NCBI GenBank assembly: GCA_964479465.1
Contig: CAYZMG010000001.1
Span: 1-64,000, forward strand
Origin: CADCTB01 sp964479465
Lineage (GTDB): Bacteria > Actinomycetota > Acidimicrobiia > Acidimicrobiales > AC-14
Reading direction: 5' to 3'
DNA: 64,000 bases
Shown here: one piece after another, positions 48,631 through 57,067 of the stretch
How the letters are laid out: the number at the start of each line of letters is the position of its first letter
Numbering within the stretch: position 1 is the stretch's first letter
Notes under the pieces: model-generated
The model's database searches: none
Told to the model about the DNA's origin: nothing
What the model saw: the letters and a program-made list of their open reading frames with translations, nothing else
Position numbers and translations under genes: made by a program

Positions 48631-49682
48631 CGCTTCCGGCCGAAGAGCCCGCGGCGCGGCGGGTCGTCGGGGTCATCGGGGTCCTCACCGGAGGTCGATG
48701 CCGGCTCCTCCGCCGTGTCGGTGGTGATCGTCACCATGTCGACAGCCTCCGTTGCCGGACCTCCGTCGTCGTCGGACGGGGCGGCGAAAAGGACGTCGGG
48801 CTCAGCCTCGTCGGCGACGACCACGACGTCGGTGTCGGTGCCGCCCTCGACGACGACAGCGGCCTCGGCCTCGTCGCCGGCGGCCGCCTCGTCAGCGCCG
48901 TCGACGACCACGTCAACCGGGTCGTCGCCCTCGACGACCGCCTCAACCGGGTCGTCGCCCTCGACGACCGCCACGTCGGAACCACCCTCGACGATGACGG
49001 TCACCTGATCGCCGCCCTCCACGACGGCCACGTCCATATCGGCGTCGCCGGAGATGACAGCGGTGACGTCAATGTCGCCGCCCACCGCAACGGTGTCCTC
49101 GGCCTCGGCGACATCGTCCGTCCCGGCGTCGGGCGCCTCGCCCTCCGCACCCCGCCGGCGCCGGCGCCGGCGGCCGCCCCTGTCCATGTCGAGCACCGGG
49201 GCGATCAGCGCCTCCTCGACGACCTCACCGTCGCCGGCAGCGACCGGCTGGTCCTGGCGCGACACCTCCCGCAGGGGCGCCGGCGGCTCGCCCACGCCCT
49301 CGGGTACGGGCTCCACGAGGGCGCTGTAGATACGCGCCCAGCGGATCCTGTCGCCCTGGATGCCCATCACGAACACGCCGGCCACCTCGGCGTCCTCGCC
49401 GGCGCCGTGCAGCTCGAGCCAGATGGTGTCGTCCACCGCCGCCGATCGCAGGACGGTGAGGCGGAACCCGGGCTCGGCGTCGAAGATGGCCTGCCAGTTC
49501 CGCCGCACCTGGTCGGCGCCCCGGAAGTTGCGGCTCGGGTACATGGGCTGGATGCTGTCGAAGTCCGGATGCAGGCAGGCGTAGACGCCGTCCGCGTCGT
49601 GGCGGTTGCAGGCGTTGACGAACTTCGTCACCACCTCCATCGCATCGCCGAGTCCGGATCGCTTGCGTTTCAGCAGGGCCAT
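48627..49682 (-). CDS. SnoaL-like domain protein with long acidic repetitive tail
   Basis: 351 residues from ATG 49682. Residues 10-125 form an NTF2/SnoaL-like fold (VVTKFVNACNRHDADGVYAC, RRNWQAIFDAEPGFRLTVLR, VFVMGIQGDRIRWARIYSAL). A basic patch (RGGRRRRRRRGAE) follows. The remaining 190 residues are acidic and Val-rich with VVEGDDPVEAVVEGDDPV-type repeats, ending in the basic GLFGRKR. The tail is probably disordered. Binding of a small ligand by the N-terminal domain is plausible; the role of the tail is unknown. Confidence 0.78.
   Translation of the reverse strand: MALLKRKRSGLGDAMEVVTKFVNACNRHDADGVYACLHPDFDSIQPMYPSRNFRGADQVRRNWQAIFDAEPGFRLTVLRSAAVDDTIWLELHGAGEDAEVAGVFVMGIQGDRIRWARIYSALVEPVPEGVGEPPAPLREVSRQDQPVAAGDGEVVEEALIAPVLDMDRGGRRRRRRRGAEGEAPDAGTDDVAEAEDTVAVGGDIDVTAVISGDADMDVAVVEGGDQVTVIVEGGSDVAVVEGDDPVEAVVEGDDPVDVVVDGADEAAAGDEAEAAVVVEGGTDTDVVVVADEAEPDVLFAAPSDDDGGPATEAVDMVTITTDTAEEPASTSGEDPDDPDDPPRRGLFGRKR
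48913..48972 (-). repeat. Perfect 30-bp tandem duplication in the acidic tail
   Basis: Bases 48913-48942 and 48943-48972 are identical, encoding two copies of a VVEGDDPV(E/D) decapeptide. The period keeps the reading frame, so the tail grows by in-frame slippage. Confidence 0.9.
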
Positions 49683-49695
49683 GTGCACCTCATCA

Positions 49696-50415
49696 TTACC
49701 GGGAAGGTAGCCCGTCGTGGCGACGCCACGGGGGGTGGCGGGGTCGATCGAACACCACATCGACGATCTCGCCCCGGATCGCCTGGAAGGCCGGCACGCT
49801 CCAGCGGGCGGCGCCGGCCAGCGGCGACGGCAGGCCGGGCTCCGGGAACCACCCCACGTCCAGGCACTCCAAGGGGTGCCGGCGCAGCTCCCCGCCCACG
49901 ACCCGGCAGTAGAAGACCAGGGAGTACAGCGGCACAGTGGTGAAGCCCAGGCGGAGCCCGTCGAGGACGGCGATGAGCCGGACCGGCTCCACCTCCATGC
50001 CCGTCTCCTCGAAGACCTCCTTGACCGCCACCTCCGACGGTGAGTACCCGACATCGGCCCACCCCGTGGGGTACAACCACACGCCGTTGTCGGCCCGCTG
50101 GACGAGAAGGATCTCATCCCGGTCATTGCCGACCACGGCGCCGACCGCCACCTTCGGGGTCACGTACCCGGCCACGCCGGCGCCCACCTGGCGCATCCAC
50201 TCCTCGACCAGCGGTGCCGCCTCGACCGTCCCGCCGGCGTTGTCGCCGGCGGAGGCGCGGATGTCAGCGGCCACGTGGAGAACCTCTTCGAACCGCTCGC
50301 GCTCGTAGAGGTTGTCGGTGAAGGCCAGGCCGGTCCGGGCGATCCCGGCGAGCGCTTCGCTCCACCGCAGGAGATCCGGAGGTGCCGTCACTCCGGGAAA
50401 CGCTACCCGGCTCAT
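49696..50415 (-). CDS. NUDIX hydrolase with N-terminal accessory domain
   Basis: 239 residues from ATG 50415 (a TTG at 50424 is less likely). The N-terminal 70 residues (LLRWSEALAGIARTGLAFTD, YERERFEEVLHVAADI) match the helical N-domain found in ADP-ribose/ADP-sugar NUDIX enzymes. The NUDIX box is GYSPSEVAVKEVFEETGM, with the metal-binding VFEETG glutamates. It would hydrolyse a nucleoside diphosphate derivative; the substrate is not specified by the sequence. Confidence 0.92.
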   Translation of the reverse strand: MSRVAFPGVTAPPDLLRWSEALAGIARTGLAFTDNLYERERFEEVLHVAADIRASAGDNAGGTVEAAPLVEEWMRQVGAGVAGYVTPKVAVGAVVGNDRDEILLVQRADNGVWLYPTGWADVGYSPSEVAVKEVFEETGMEVEPVRLIAVLDGLRLGFTTVPLYSLVFYCRVVGGELRRHPLECLDVGWFPEPGLPSPLAGAARWSVPAFQAIRGEIVDVVFDRPRHPPWRRHDGLPSR

Positions 50416-50431
50416 CTGTGACAATGGGCGG

Positions 50432-50617
50432 GTGGGTGTGCGAGCCGACTGCCGGCATTACTCGAGCCGGTCGATCCGCACCGGTGACACCGTCGACCGC
50501 TGCCGGCTCGACGTGGCCGAAACCATGCCCTTCGCCTGCCCGGAGCACTGCCTGTTCTTCGAGCCCCGCCCCCTCAGCGACACCGGCTGGCAACGCCCAC
50601 CGGAGGCACCCCGCTAG
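50432..50617 (+). CDS. Small cysteine-rich protein, possible metal binder
   Basis: 61 residues from GTG 50432. The cysteines are spaced CRHYSSR, DRCRLDVA, then FACPEHCLFFEPR, giving four Cys and two His that could bind zinc or a small cluster. It is divergent from the NUDIX gene with only 16 bases between starts, and is followed 3 bases after its stop by palindrome copy B. Codon bias is normal. Function unknown. Confidence 0.7.
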   Translation: MGVRADCRHYSSRSIRTGDTVDRCRLDVAETMPFACPEHCLFFEPRPLSDTGWQRPPEAPR

Positions 50618-50619
50618 CT

Positions 50620-50669
50620 CGTTCTGGCTGCACTGACGGTCGTATACGCACGTCACTGCCGCCAGATCG
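50620..50669. repeat. 50-bp dispersed palindrome, copy B
   Basis: The left arm is CGTTCTGGCTGCA (50620-50632), identical to copies A and C. The right arm (50657-50669) has two mismatches to the perfect complement. The centre contains GACG and CGTC around GTATAC. It lies between two convergent genes, beginning 2 bases after the plus-strand stop. Confidence 0.82.
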
Positions 50670-50674
50670 GCGGT

Positions 50675-50974
50675 TCAGGCCAGCAGTTCGTCGAGCCGGG
50701 CGAAGAAGTCCGAACGGGGGAGGACCTCGGCGCAGCCGGCGGCGCGGGCGGCGTCCATGACGTCGCGGCTGGTGTGGTTGGCAAACCCGATGACCTTGGC
50801 GTCGAGGGGCAGGACCTCGACCACTCCGGGGCGGGTCAGGTCCACAACCACCAGGTCGGCGCCGGCGCAGAGGCCGGCGAGGTCGGCGGGGCGGGAGACA
50901 AAGATGCAGTCGCCGGCGGCGGCGACCTTCGACCGGTCCATCACGTCGGGGACGTAGGCGACGATACGACTCAT
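50675..50974 (-). CDS. Small Rossmann-like hypothetical protein
   Basis: 99 residues from ATG 50974, with GGAGG 8 bases upstream. The pattern SRIVAYVPDVMDRSKVAAAG, ADLVVVDLTRPGVVEVLPL, AKVIGFANHTSRDVMDAARA resembles a receiver-like or Rossmann alpha/beta fold with a DLTR segment where response regulators carry the phospho-Asp loop. No output domain is present. It overlaps the upstream gene through ATGA, so the two probably act together. Confidence 0.72.
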   Translation of the reverse strand: MSRIVAYVPDVMDRSKVAAAGDCIFVSRPADLAGLCAGADLVVVDLTRPGVVEVLPLDAKVIGFANHTSRDVMDAARAAGCAEVLPRSDFFARLDELLA

Positions 50975-51423
50975 GGCAGGTGCCTCCGGCGGTGGGCGAG
51001 GGCCTTGGCCGCCCCCCACACCATGCCCGGCTCGGCAAGGGAAGGGTCGACGTCGGCGAAGCTGGCTGGGGACAGATCGTAGAGGTCGCCGGGCTCCAAC
51101 CTCTCACGGAACGGATCACGCTCGACGGGCGGCACGCCGGCGCCTTTCAGGACCCCGGTCGGGTAGCGCACGGCGGCCCGGAGGAGGGACAGCGGCGTCG
51201 TCCACTGGTCGTCGATGTCGGCGGCGAGCAGCGCCCGGACTTCGGCGCCCACCTCGGCGCCGGCCCGGCGCCCCGCCTCCCGGGCCGCATCGACGACGCC
51301 GGCGTCGGGCGCCCCGCCCAACCAGGCGGCCATGATCCTGCTCACCGATCGCTCCACCCAGCCGGGCAGGGCGGCCTCGACAGCGTCGGCCAGCGCCGTA
51401 GCATGCGACTCCACCCGGACCAT
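50971..51423 (-). CDS. Hypothetical helical protein
   Basis: 150 residues from ATG 51423. Mostly alpha-helical composition (ALADAVEAALPGWVERSVSR, AGRRAGAEVGAEVRALLAAD), with a conserved-looking YDLSPASFADVDPSLAEPGM near the end. No membrane segment or known domain is recognised. Divergent from the DUF427 gene by 18 bases and coupled to the downstream small gene. Confidence 0.7.
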   Translation of the reverse strand: MVRVESHATALADAVEAALPGWVERSVSRIMAAWLGGAPDAGVVDAAREAGRRAGAEVGAEVRALLAADIDDQWTTPLSLLRAAVRYPTGVLKGAGVPPVERDPFRERLEPGDLYDLSPASFADVDPSLAEPGMVWGAAKALAHRRRHLP

Positions 51424-51441
51424 CGTAGGGAGCCACTTCCG

Positions 51442-51942
51442 ATGACCGCCCGTCCCCAGCCCATCCCGCCCGGCCCGGGCCAGGAGTCGGTGTGGGACTA
51501 CCCCCGGCCGCCCCGCCTGGAGCAGTGCGGCAGCCAGGTGGAGGTGATCTTCGGGGGCGTGACCATCGCCGTGACCCGCGCGCCGCTGCGGGTGCTGGAG
51601 ACCAGCCACCCGCCCAACTACTACTTCCCGCCCGACAGTGTGATCCCCGGCGTCTTCCGGGGCTCGATCAAGACCAGCTGGTGCGAGTGGAAGGGCGAGG
51701 CCCGGTACTTCTCCGTCGTCCACCGGGGCAAGGCCGTGGCCGACGCCGTCTGGTACTACCCCGAGCCCCTGCCCGGCTACGAGGCCCTGGCCGGCTACTA
51801 CGCCTTCTATCCGGACCTCATGGAGGCCTGCATCGTCAATGCCGAGGTGGTCCTGCCCCAGCCCGGCGGCTTCTACGGCGGCTGGATCACCTCGAACGTC
51901 GTCGGCCCGTTCAAGGGCGAGCCCGGCTCCATGGGCTGGTAG
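51442..51942 (+). CDS. DUF427 domain-containing protein
   Basis: 166 residues from ATG 51442. Diagnostic segments are VEVIFGGVTIAVTRAPLRVL, HPPNYYFPPDSVIP, SWCEWKGEARYFSV and AVWYYPEPLPGYEALAGYYA, which define the DUF427 beta-barrel family. Its biochemical activity is not established. It follows the shared promoter with the helical gene at 51423. Confidence 0.92.
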   Translation: MTARPQPIPPGPGQESVWDYPRPPRLEQCGSQVEVIFGGVTIAVTRAPLRVLETSHPPNYYFPPDSVIPGVFRGSIKTSWCEWKGEARYFSVVHRGKAVADAVWYYPEPLPGYEALAGYYAFYPDLMEACIVNAEVVLPQPGGFYGGWITSNVVGPFKGEPGSMGW

Positions 51943-51949
51943 TTGTGAG

Positions 51950-52546
51950 CTAGCCGACGACCTCGTCCAGCGGGCGGCCGACGAGCTCGGCGGGGACCTG
52001 GTCGACGCTGCACGTCATGCGGATGCGGCCCGGGAGGATCTCGGCGTCGGCCACGCAGGGCAGGAGCGGGAGCCGGGGGATGGCCAGGGTCGGGACGTCG
52101 AAGCCGGACACGGTCAGCAGGAGCCGGTTGTCGGAGATCGACGCCGAGGCGGTCACGGTCTCGCCGGCGACCTGCACCCTCGCCCGCCCCGACTCGAGGG
52201 TCACGGCGACGCCGAGGCGCTCGGAAAGCTGGTCGGCGGTGACCTCGGCCGTCGCCGTTCCCCGGTCGAGGGCGGTGAGCACGACCTTCTGCTCGGACAG
52301 CAGGCGGTCACGGTCGAGCGTCACACCATGGAGGTCGAGCGCCACCCGGGCCAGGGTTAGCCCCTCCACGGTCACGTCGGCGGCCGAGACCCGGAGTCGG
52401 GAGACGTCGCCGGCGGTGAGGAGGCGCAGGAGGAAGGGAAAGGAATCGATGTGGGCCGCGGTCTCCCCCGCCGGCCCGGCGGCGATCACCACCCGGTCGC
52501 GTATTTGGGACTCCGCGACCGAACGGGCCCAGAGGTCCGCCGCCAC
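51950..52546 (-). CDS. DUF2993 (LmeA-like) lipid-binding domain protein
   Basis: About 198 residues from GTG 52546. The DUF2993 pattern is clear: WARSVAESQIRDRVVIAAG, ADVTVEGLTLARVALDLHGV, LTADQLSERLG-like VTADQLSERLGVAVTLESGR. LmeA-type proteins are periplasmic and bind phosphoinositides or lipids. In-frame sequence upstream (LRKLLALAFLAGLLVAADLW) would provide the expected membrane anchor, but its only start candidate is CTG at 52588, directly after a stop codon inside a 30-bp minisatellite. The real N-terminus may have been damaged by that repeat. Confidence 0.82.
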   Translation of the reverse strand: MAADLWARSVAESQIRDRVVIAAGPAGETAAHIDSFPFLLRLLTAGDVSRLRVSAADVTVEGLTLARVALDLHGVTLDRDRLLSEQKVVLTALDRGTATAEVTADQLSERLGVAVTLESGRARVQVAGETVTASASISDNRLLLTVSGFDVPTLAIPRLPLLPCVADAEILPGRIRMTCSVDQVPAELVGRPLDEVVG

Positions 52547-52590
52547 CAGCAGGCCGGCGAGGAACGCCAGCGCGAGAAGCTTGCGCAGGG

Positions 52591-52663
52591 CTCAGCTCTC
52601 GACTCTTGACATGGCGAGAGCTCAGCTCTCGACTCTTGACATGGCGAGAGCTCAGCTCTCGAC
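52591..52663. repeat. 30-bp minisatellite (2.4 copies)
   Basis: Bases 52591-52620 and 52621-52650 are identical and 52651-52663 is a third partial copy. On the minus strand each unit encodes the end of the NIL protein (VES, stop), then an ATG-SRVES-stop mini-frame. The array sits between the NIL and DUF2993 genes and appears to have grown from the NIL 3' end. Confidence 0.9.
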
Positions 52664-52903
52664 GACGTCACCGAGGCGGTCGACGGCCACGCCGGCGTCG
52701 ACCAGCCAGGTGAGCGCCTTCTCGACCGACTCACGCTCGCCGGCCAGCTCGCAGACGATCCAGCCGACGTCGTCCTCGATGTTGGCCCGCCGGATGTTGG
52801 GTAGGACATCGAACTCGCGGACGAGGCGCCCCATCAGGGGCTGCTTGATGAGCTGCTCTGGGAAGGTGAGCTTGACCCGCACATTCGTCACAGCCCCGAG
52901 CAT
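52652..52903 (-). CDS. NIL domain-containing protein
   Basis: 83 residues from ATG 52903 (GTG 52891 is possible). The ACT-like NIL fold is indicated by NVRVKLTFPEQLIKQPLMGR, FDVLPNIRRANIEDDVGWIV and CELAGERESVEKALTWLVDA. NIL domains usually end MetN-type transporter ATPases or accompany ferredoxins; here the domain stands alone, possibly a ligand sensor. It is divergent from dnaK. Confidence 0.9.
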   Translation of the reverse strand: MLGAVTNVRVKLTFPEQLIKQPLMGRLVREFDVLPNIRRANIEDDVGWIVCELAGERESVEKALTWLVDAGVAVDRLGDVVES

Positions 52904-53069
52904 GACCACCAAACCGGGCCGGCGTCCAGATCCGTAGACAGGAATATCATGTCCCGCAGCTGACTTGATACGTACGCGCTCAACTTTGCTACGCTCCGCT
53001 GGAACGGACTCCACCAGTGTCCGTCCAGATCTCTGAATCTCAATCGACACTGTTCGGGAGGAAGATCCC
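52904..53069. other. Divergent promoter region of NIL gene and dnaK operon
   Basis: 166 bases containing the HAIR operator (52964-52984). TTGATA at 52965 and TACGCT at 52990 could serve as -35 and -10 (19-base spacing, somewhat long). GGGAGGA at 53058-53064 is the dnaK ribosome site. Confidence 0.5.
52964..52984. promoter_or_regulatory. HAIR operator (HspR-binding) of the dnaK operon
   Basis: CTTGATA-N7-GCTCAAC matches the HAIR consensus CTTGAGT-N7-ACTCAAG in spacing and in most arm bases (CTTGA and TCAA conserved). It overlaps the likely promoter 86 bases upstream of dnaK. HspR is encoded at the end of the same operon, implying negative feedback with DnaK as co-repressor, as established in Streptomyces and mycobacteria. 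Confidence 0.8.
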
Positions 53070-54887
<1,818 letters not shown>

Positions 54888-54892
54888 GCGCT

Positions 54893-55483
54893 GTGTCGGA
54901 CACCCCCACTTCCGAGCAGGAGCAGGCGGCGGCGGCGCCGGATCCTGCCGTCCAGGATCCGGCCGCCACCGGCGAGGCGCCGGCGCCGGCGCCGGCGTCG
55001 GCGCCGGTCGACCGGGATGCGGAGCTGGAGCAGGAGGATCTCGAGATCTCCGATCTCGAGGCCCAGCTGCTCGACGACATGGACCGGCTCCAGTCCGAGC
55101 GCAACGACTACCTGGACCAGCTCCTGCGCACCAGGGCCGACTTCGACAACTACCGCAAGCGGATCGTCAAGCAGCAGTCCGAGCACGAGCTGCGGGCCGC
55201 CGAGGCGCTGGTGGAGAAGCTGCTGGAGCCAATGGACACCCTCGACCTGGCCGTCACCCACGGCCAGGGCTTCCAGCAGGCGCGCGACATGCTGGCCAAC
55301 GTGCTCGCCAAAGAGGGCTTGGAGCGCATCGATCCCGTCGGCAAACCGTTCGATCCCAATGAAGCCGACGCCGTCGCCCACGAGGCCGGCGACGGCGGCC
55401 CGGTCGTGGCCGAGGTGCTCCGTCCCGGCTACCGCTGGAAGGGGCGGGTCATCCGGCCCGCCATGGTGAAGGTGAAGGGCTAG
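54893..55483 (+). CDS. grpE: Nucleotide exchange factor GrpE
   Basis: 196 residues from GTG 54893. An Ala/Pro/Glu-rich disordered N-terminus (residues 1-45) precedes a long coiled coil (DMDRLQSERNDYLDQLLRTR, ADFDNYRKR) and the beta-wing domain (VAHEAGDGGPVVAEVLRPGY, RWKGRVIRPAMVKV). It releases ADP from DnaK and can act as a thermosensor. The extended N-terminus is common in actinobacteria. Confidence 0.95.
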   Translation: MSDTPTSEQEQAAAAPDPAVQDPAATGEAPAPAPASAPVDRDAELEQEDLEISDLEAQLLDDMDRLQSERNDYLDQLLRTRADFDNYRKRIVKQQSEHELRAAEALVEKLLEPMDTLDLAVTHGQGFQQARDMLANVLAKEGLERIDPVGKPFDPNEADAVAHEAGDGGPVVAEVLRPGYRWKGRVIRPAMVKVKG

Positions 55484-55492
55484 GTCCGCACC

Positions 55493-56629
55493 ATGACCCC
55501 GCAGCGGGAGTGGTTCGAAAAGGACTACTACAAGGTGCTCGGGGTGCCCCAGTCGGCGACCGAGACCGAGATCCGCCGCGCCTACAGGAAGCTGGCCAAG
55601 GAGAATCACCCCGACGCCAATCCCGGCAAGGAGGAGCGGTTCAAGGAGATCTCGGCGGCCTACGACGTCCTCTCCGAGCCGGCCAAGCGCAAGGAGTACG
55701 ACGAGATCCGCCGGCTCGGCCCCATGGCCGGTGCCGGTTTCCCGGGCGCCGCCGGCGGCGCCGGCGGCGCGGCGGGCGCACCGTTCAACGTCCGCACCGA
55801 GAACCTCGGTGACCTCTTCGGTGACCTCCTCGGCCGCTTCGGTGCCGGCGGGGCCGCCGGCGGCCGGGGCCGACCGGGGGCCTCACCCGGCCAGCGGGGC
55901 GACGACGTCGAGGCCGAACTGCACCTGTCGTTCCTCGACGCCCTCAACGGCGTCACCACCACCGTCAACGTCACCACCGAGGCGTCGTGCACCACCTGCT
56001 CCGGCACCGGCGCGGCCCCGGGCACCTCGCCGGCGGTGTGCTCGCGCTGCGGCGGGCGCGGCGTCACATCGGAGAACCAGGGTCTGTTCTCCTTCAGCCG
56101 GGCGTGCCCGCAGTGCGCCGGGCGAGGCATGACGGTGGAGACGCCGTGCCCGACGTGCCGGGGGACCGGCATCGAGAACCGGCCCCGCCAGGTCAAGGTT
56201 CGCATCCCGGCCGGCGTCGACGGCGGCCAGCGCATCCGGGTCAAGGGGCGGGGGGCGCCCGGGCGGGGCGGTGGGCCGGCCGGTGACCTGTGGGTCACCG
56301 TGCGGGTCGCATCCCACAAGATGTTCGGGCGCAAGGGCCGCAACCTCACCCTGACCCTGCCCATCACCTTCGCCGAGGCCGCCCTCGGCGCCGAGGTCAC
56401 GGTGCCCACCCTCGACGGCACCGTGGTGCTCAGGGTGCCTCCAGGCACGAGGAGCGGCAAGACGTTCCGGGTCAAGGGCCGGGGCGTGGCCGACGAGAAG
56501 GGCGCCGGCGACCTGCTGGTCACCGTCGAGGTGGCCGTGCCGACCAAGCTGTCGGCGGCCGAGCGCGAAGCCATCGAGGCGCTGGCCGCGGCGTCGCCCG
56601 ACTCACCGCGCACCCACCTGGGAGTCTGA
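55493..56629 (+). CDS. dnaJ: Molecular chaperone DnaJ
   Basis: 378 residues from ATG 55493. J-domain residues 8-75 with the HPD motif (ENHPDANPGKEERF), a Gly-rich region (GFPGAAGGAGGAAGAPF), four zinc-finger repeats (CTTCSGTG, CSRCGGRG, CPQCAGRG, CPTCRGTG) and two beta-sandwich client-binding domains. It delivers substrates and stimulates DnaK ATPase. Nine bases separate it from grpE and one base from hspR. Confidence 0.96.
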   Translation: MTPQREWFEKDYYKVLGVPQSATETEIRRAYRKLAKENHPDANPGKEERFKEISAAYDVLSEPAKRKEYDEIRRLGPMAGAGFPGAAGGAGGAAGAPFNVRTENLGDLFGDLLGRFGAGGAAGGRGRPGASPGQRGDDVEAELHLSFLDALNGVTTTVNVTTEASCTTCSGTGAAPGTSPAVCSRCGGRGVTSENQGLFSFSRACPQCAGRGMTVETPCPTCRGTGIENRPRQVKVRIPAGVDGGQRIRVKGRGAPGRGGGPAGDLWVTVRVASHKMFGRKGRNLTLTLPITFAEAALGAEVTVPTLDGTVVLRVPPGTRSGKTFRVKGRGVADEKGAGDLLVTVEVAVPTKLSAAEREAIEALAAASPDSPRTHLGV

Positions 56630-56630
56630 G

Positions 56631-57026
56631 ATGGCAAACCGTCCATCGACATCAACGTCCGCCGAGCGAGGGGTGTACGTCATCTCGGTGGCGGCCGAGC
56701 TGGCCGGCGTGCACCCCCAGACGCTGCGCATCTACGAGCGCCGGGGGCTGCTCGATCCGGCCCGCACGGGCGGCGGGAGCCGTCGCTACAGCCAGCGCGA
56801 CATCGACCGGTTGCGCCGCATCCACGAGCTCACCGAGGCGGGGTTGAACCTGGCCGGGGTCAAGGCGGTCATGGAGCTGGAGGACGAGGTCGCCCGCCTG
56901 CGCCGGCAGCTCAACGACGTGATCGCTGAAGCCCGCGAAGCGGTCGAGCGCGTCCACCGCCAGTACCGGCGCGAGCTGGTGCCGGTAAAGCAGACGCCGG
57001 CGCCGTACACCAAGCCCCGCCGCTAG
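56631..57026 (+). CDS. hspR: Heat-shock repressor HspR (MerR family)
   Basis: 131 residues. The MerR-type helix-turn-helix reads VYVISVAAELAGVHPQTLRI, YERRGLLDPARTGGGSRRYS, and is followed by a dimerisation coiled coil (ELEDEVARLRRQLNDVIAEA). HspR binds HAIR elements and represses dnaK and clpB at normal temperature, with DnaK helping. Both HAIR sites in this window are its probable targets. The basic C-terminal tail is typical. Confidence 0.95.
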   Translation: MANRPSTSTSAERGVYVISVAAELAGVHPQTLRIYERRGLLDPARTGGGSRRYSQRDIDRLRRIHELTEAGLNLAGVKAVMELEDEVARLRRQLNDVIAEAREAVERVHRQYRRELVPVKQTPAPYTKPRR

Positions 57027-57067
57027 AGAGTTCCCCTCGACCCCTCCAGATGCGAGAGGATCAGGGG

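Noticed and set aside
52591..52663. CRISPR-like array
   Set aside because: The units are directly adjacent without spacers and only 2.4 copies exist; it is a minisatellite.
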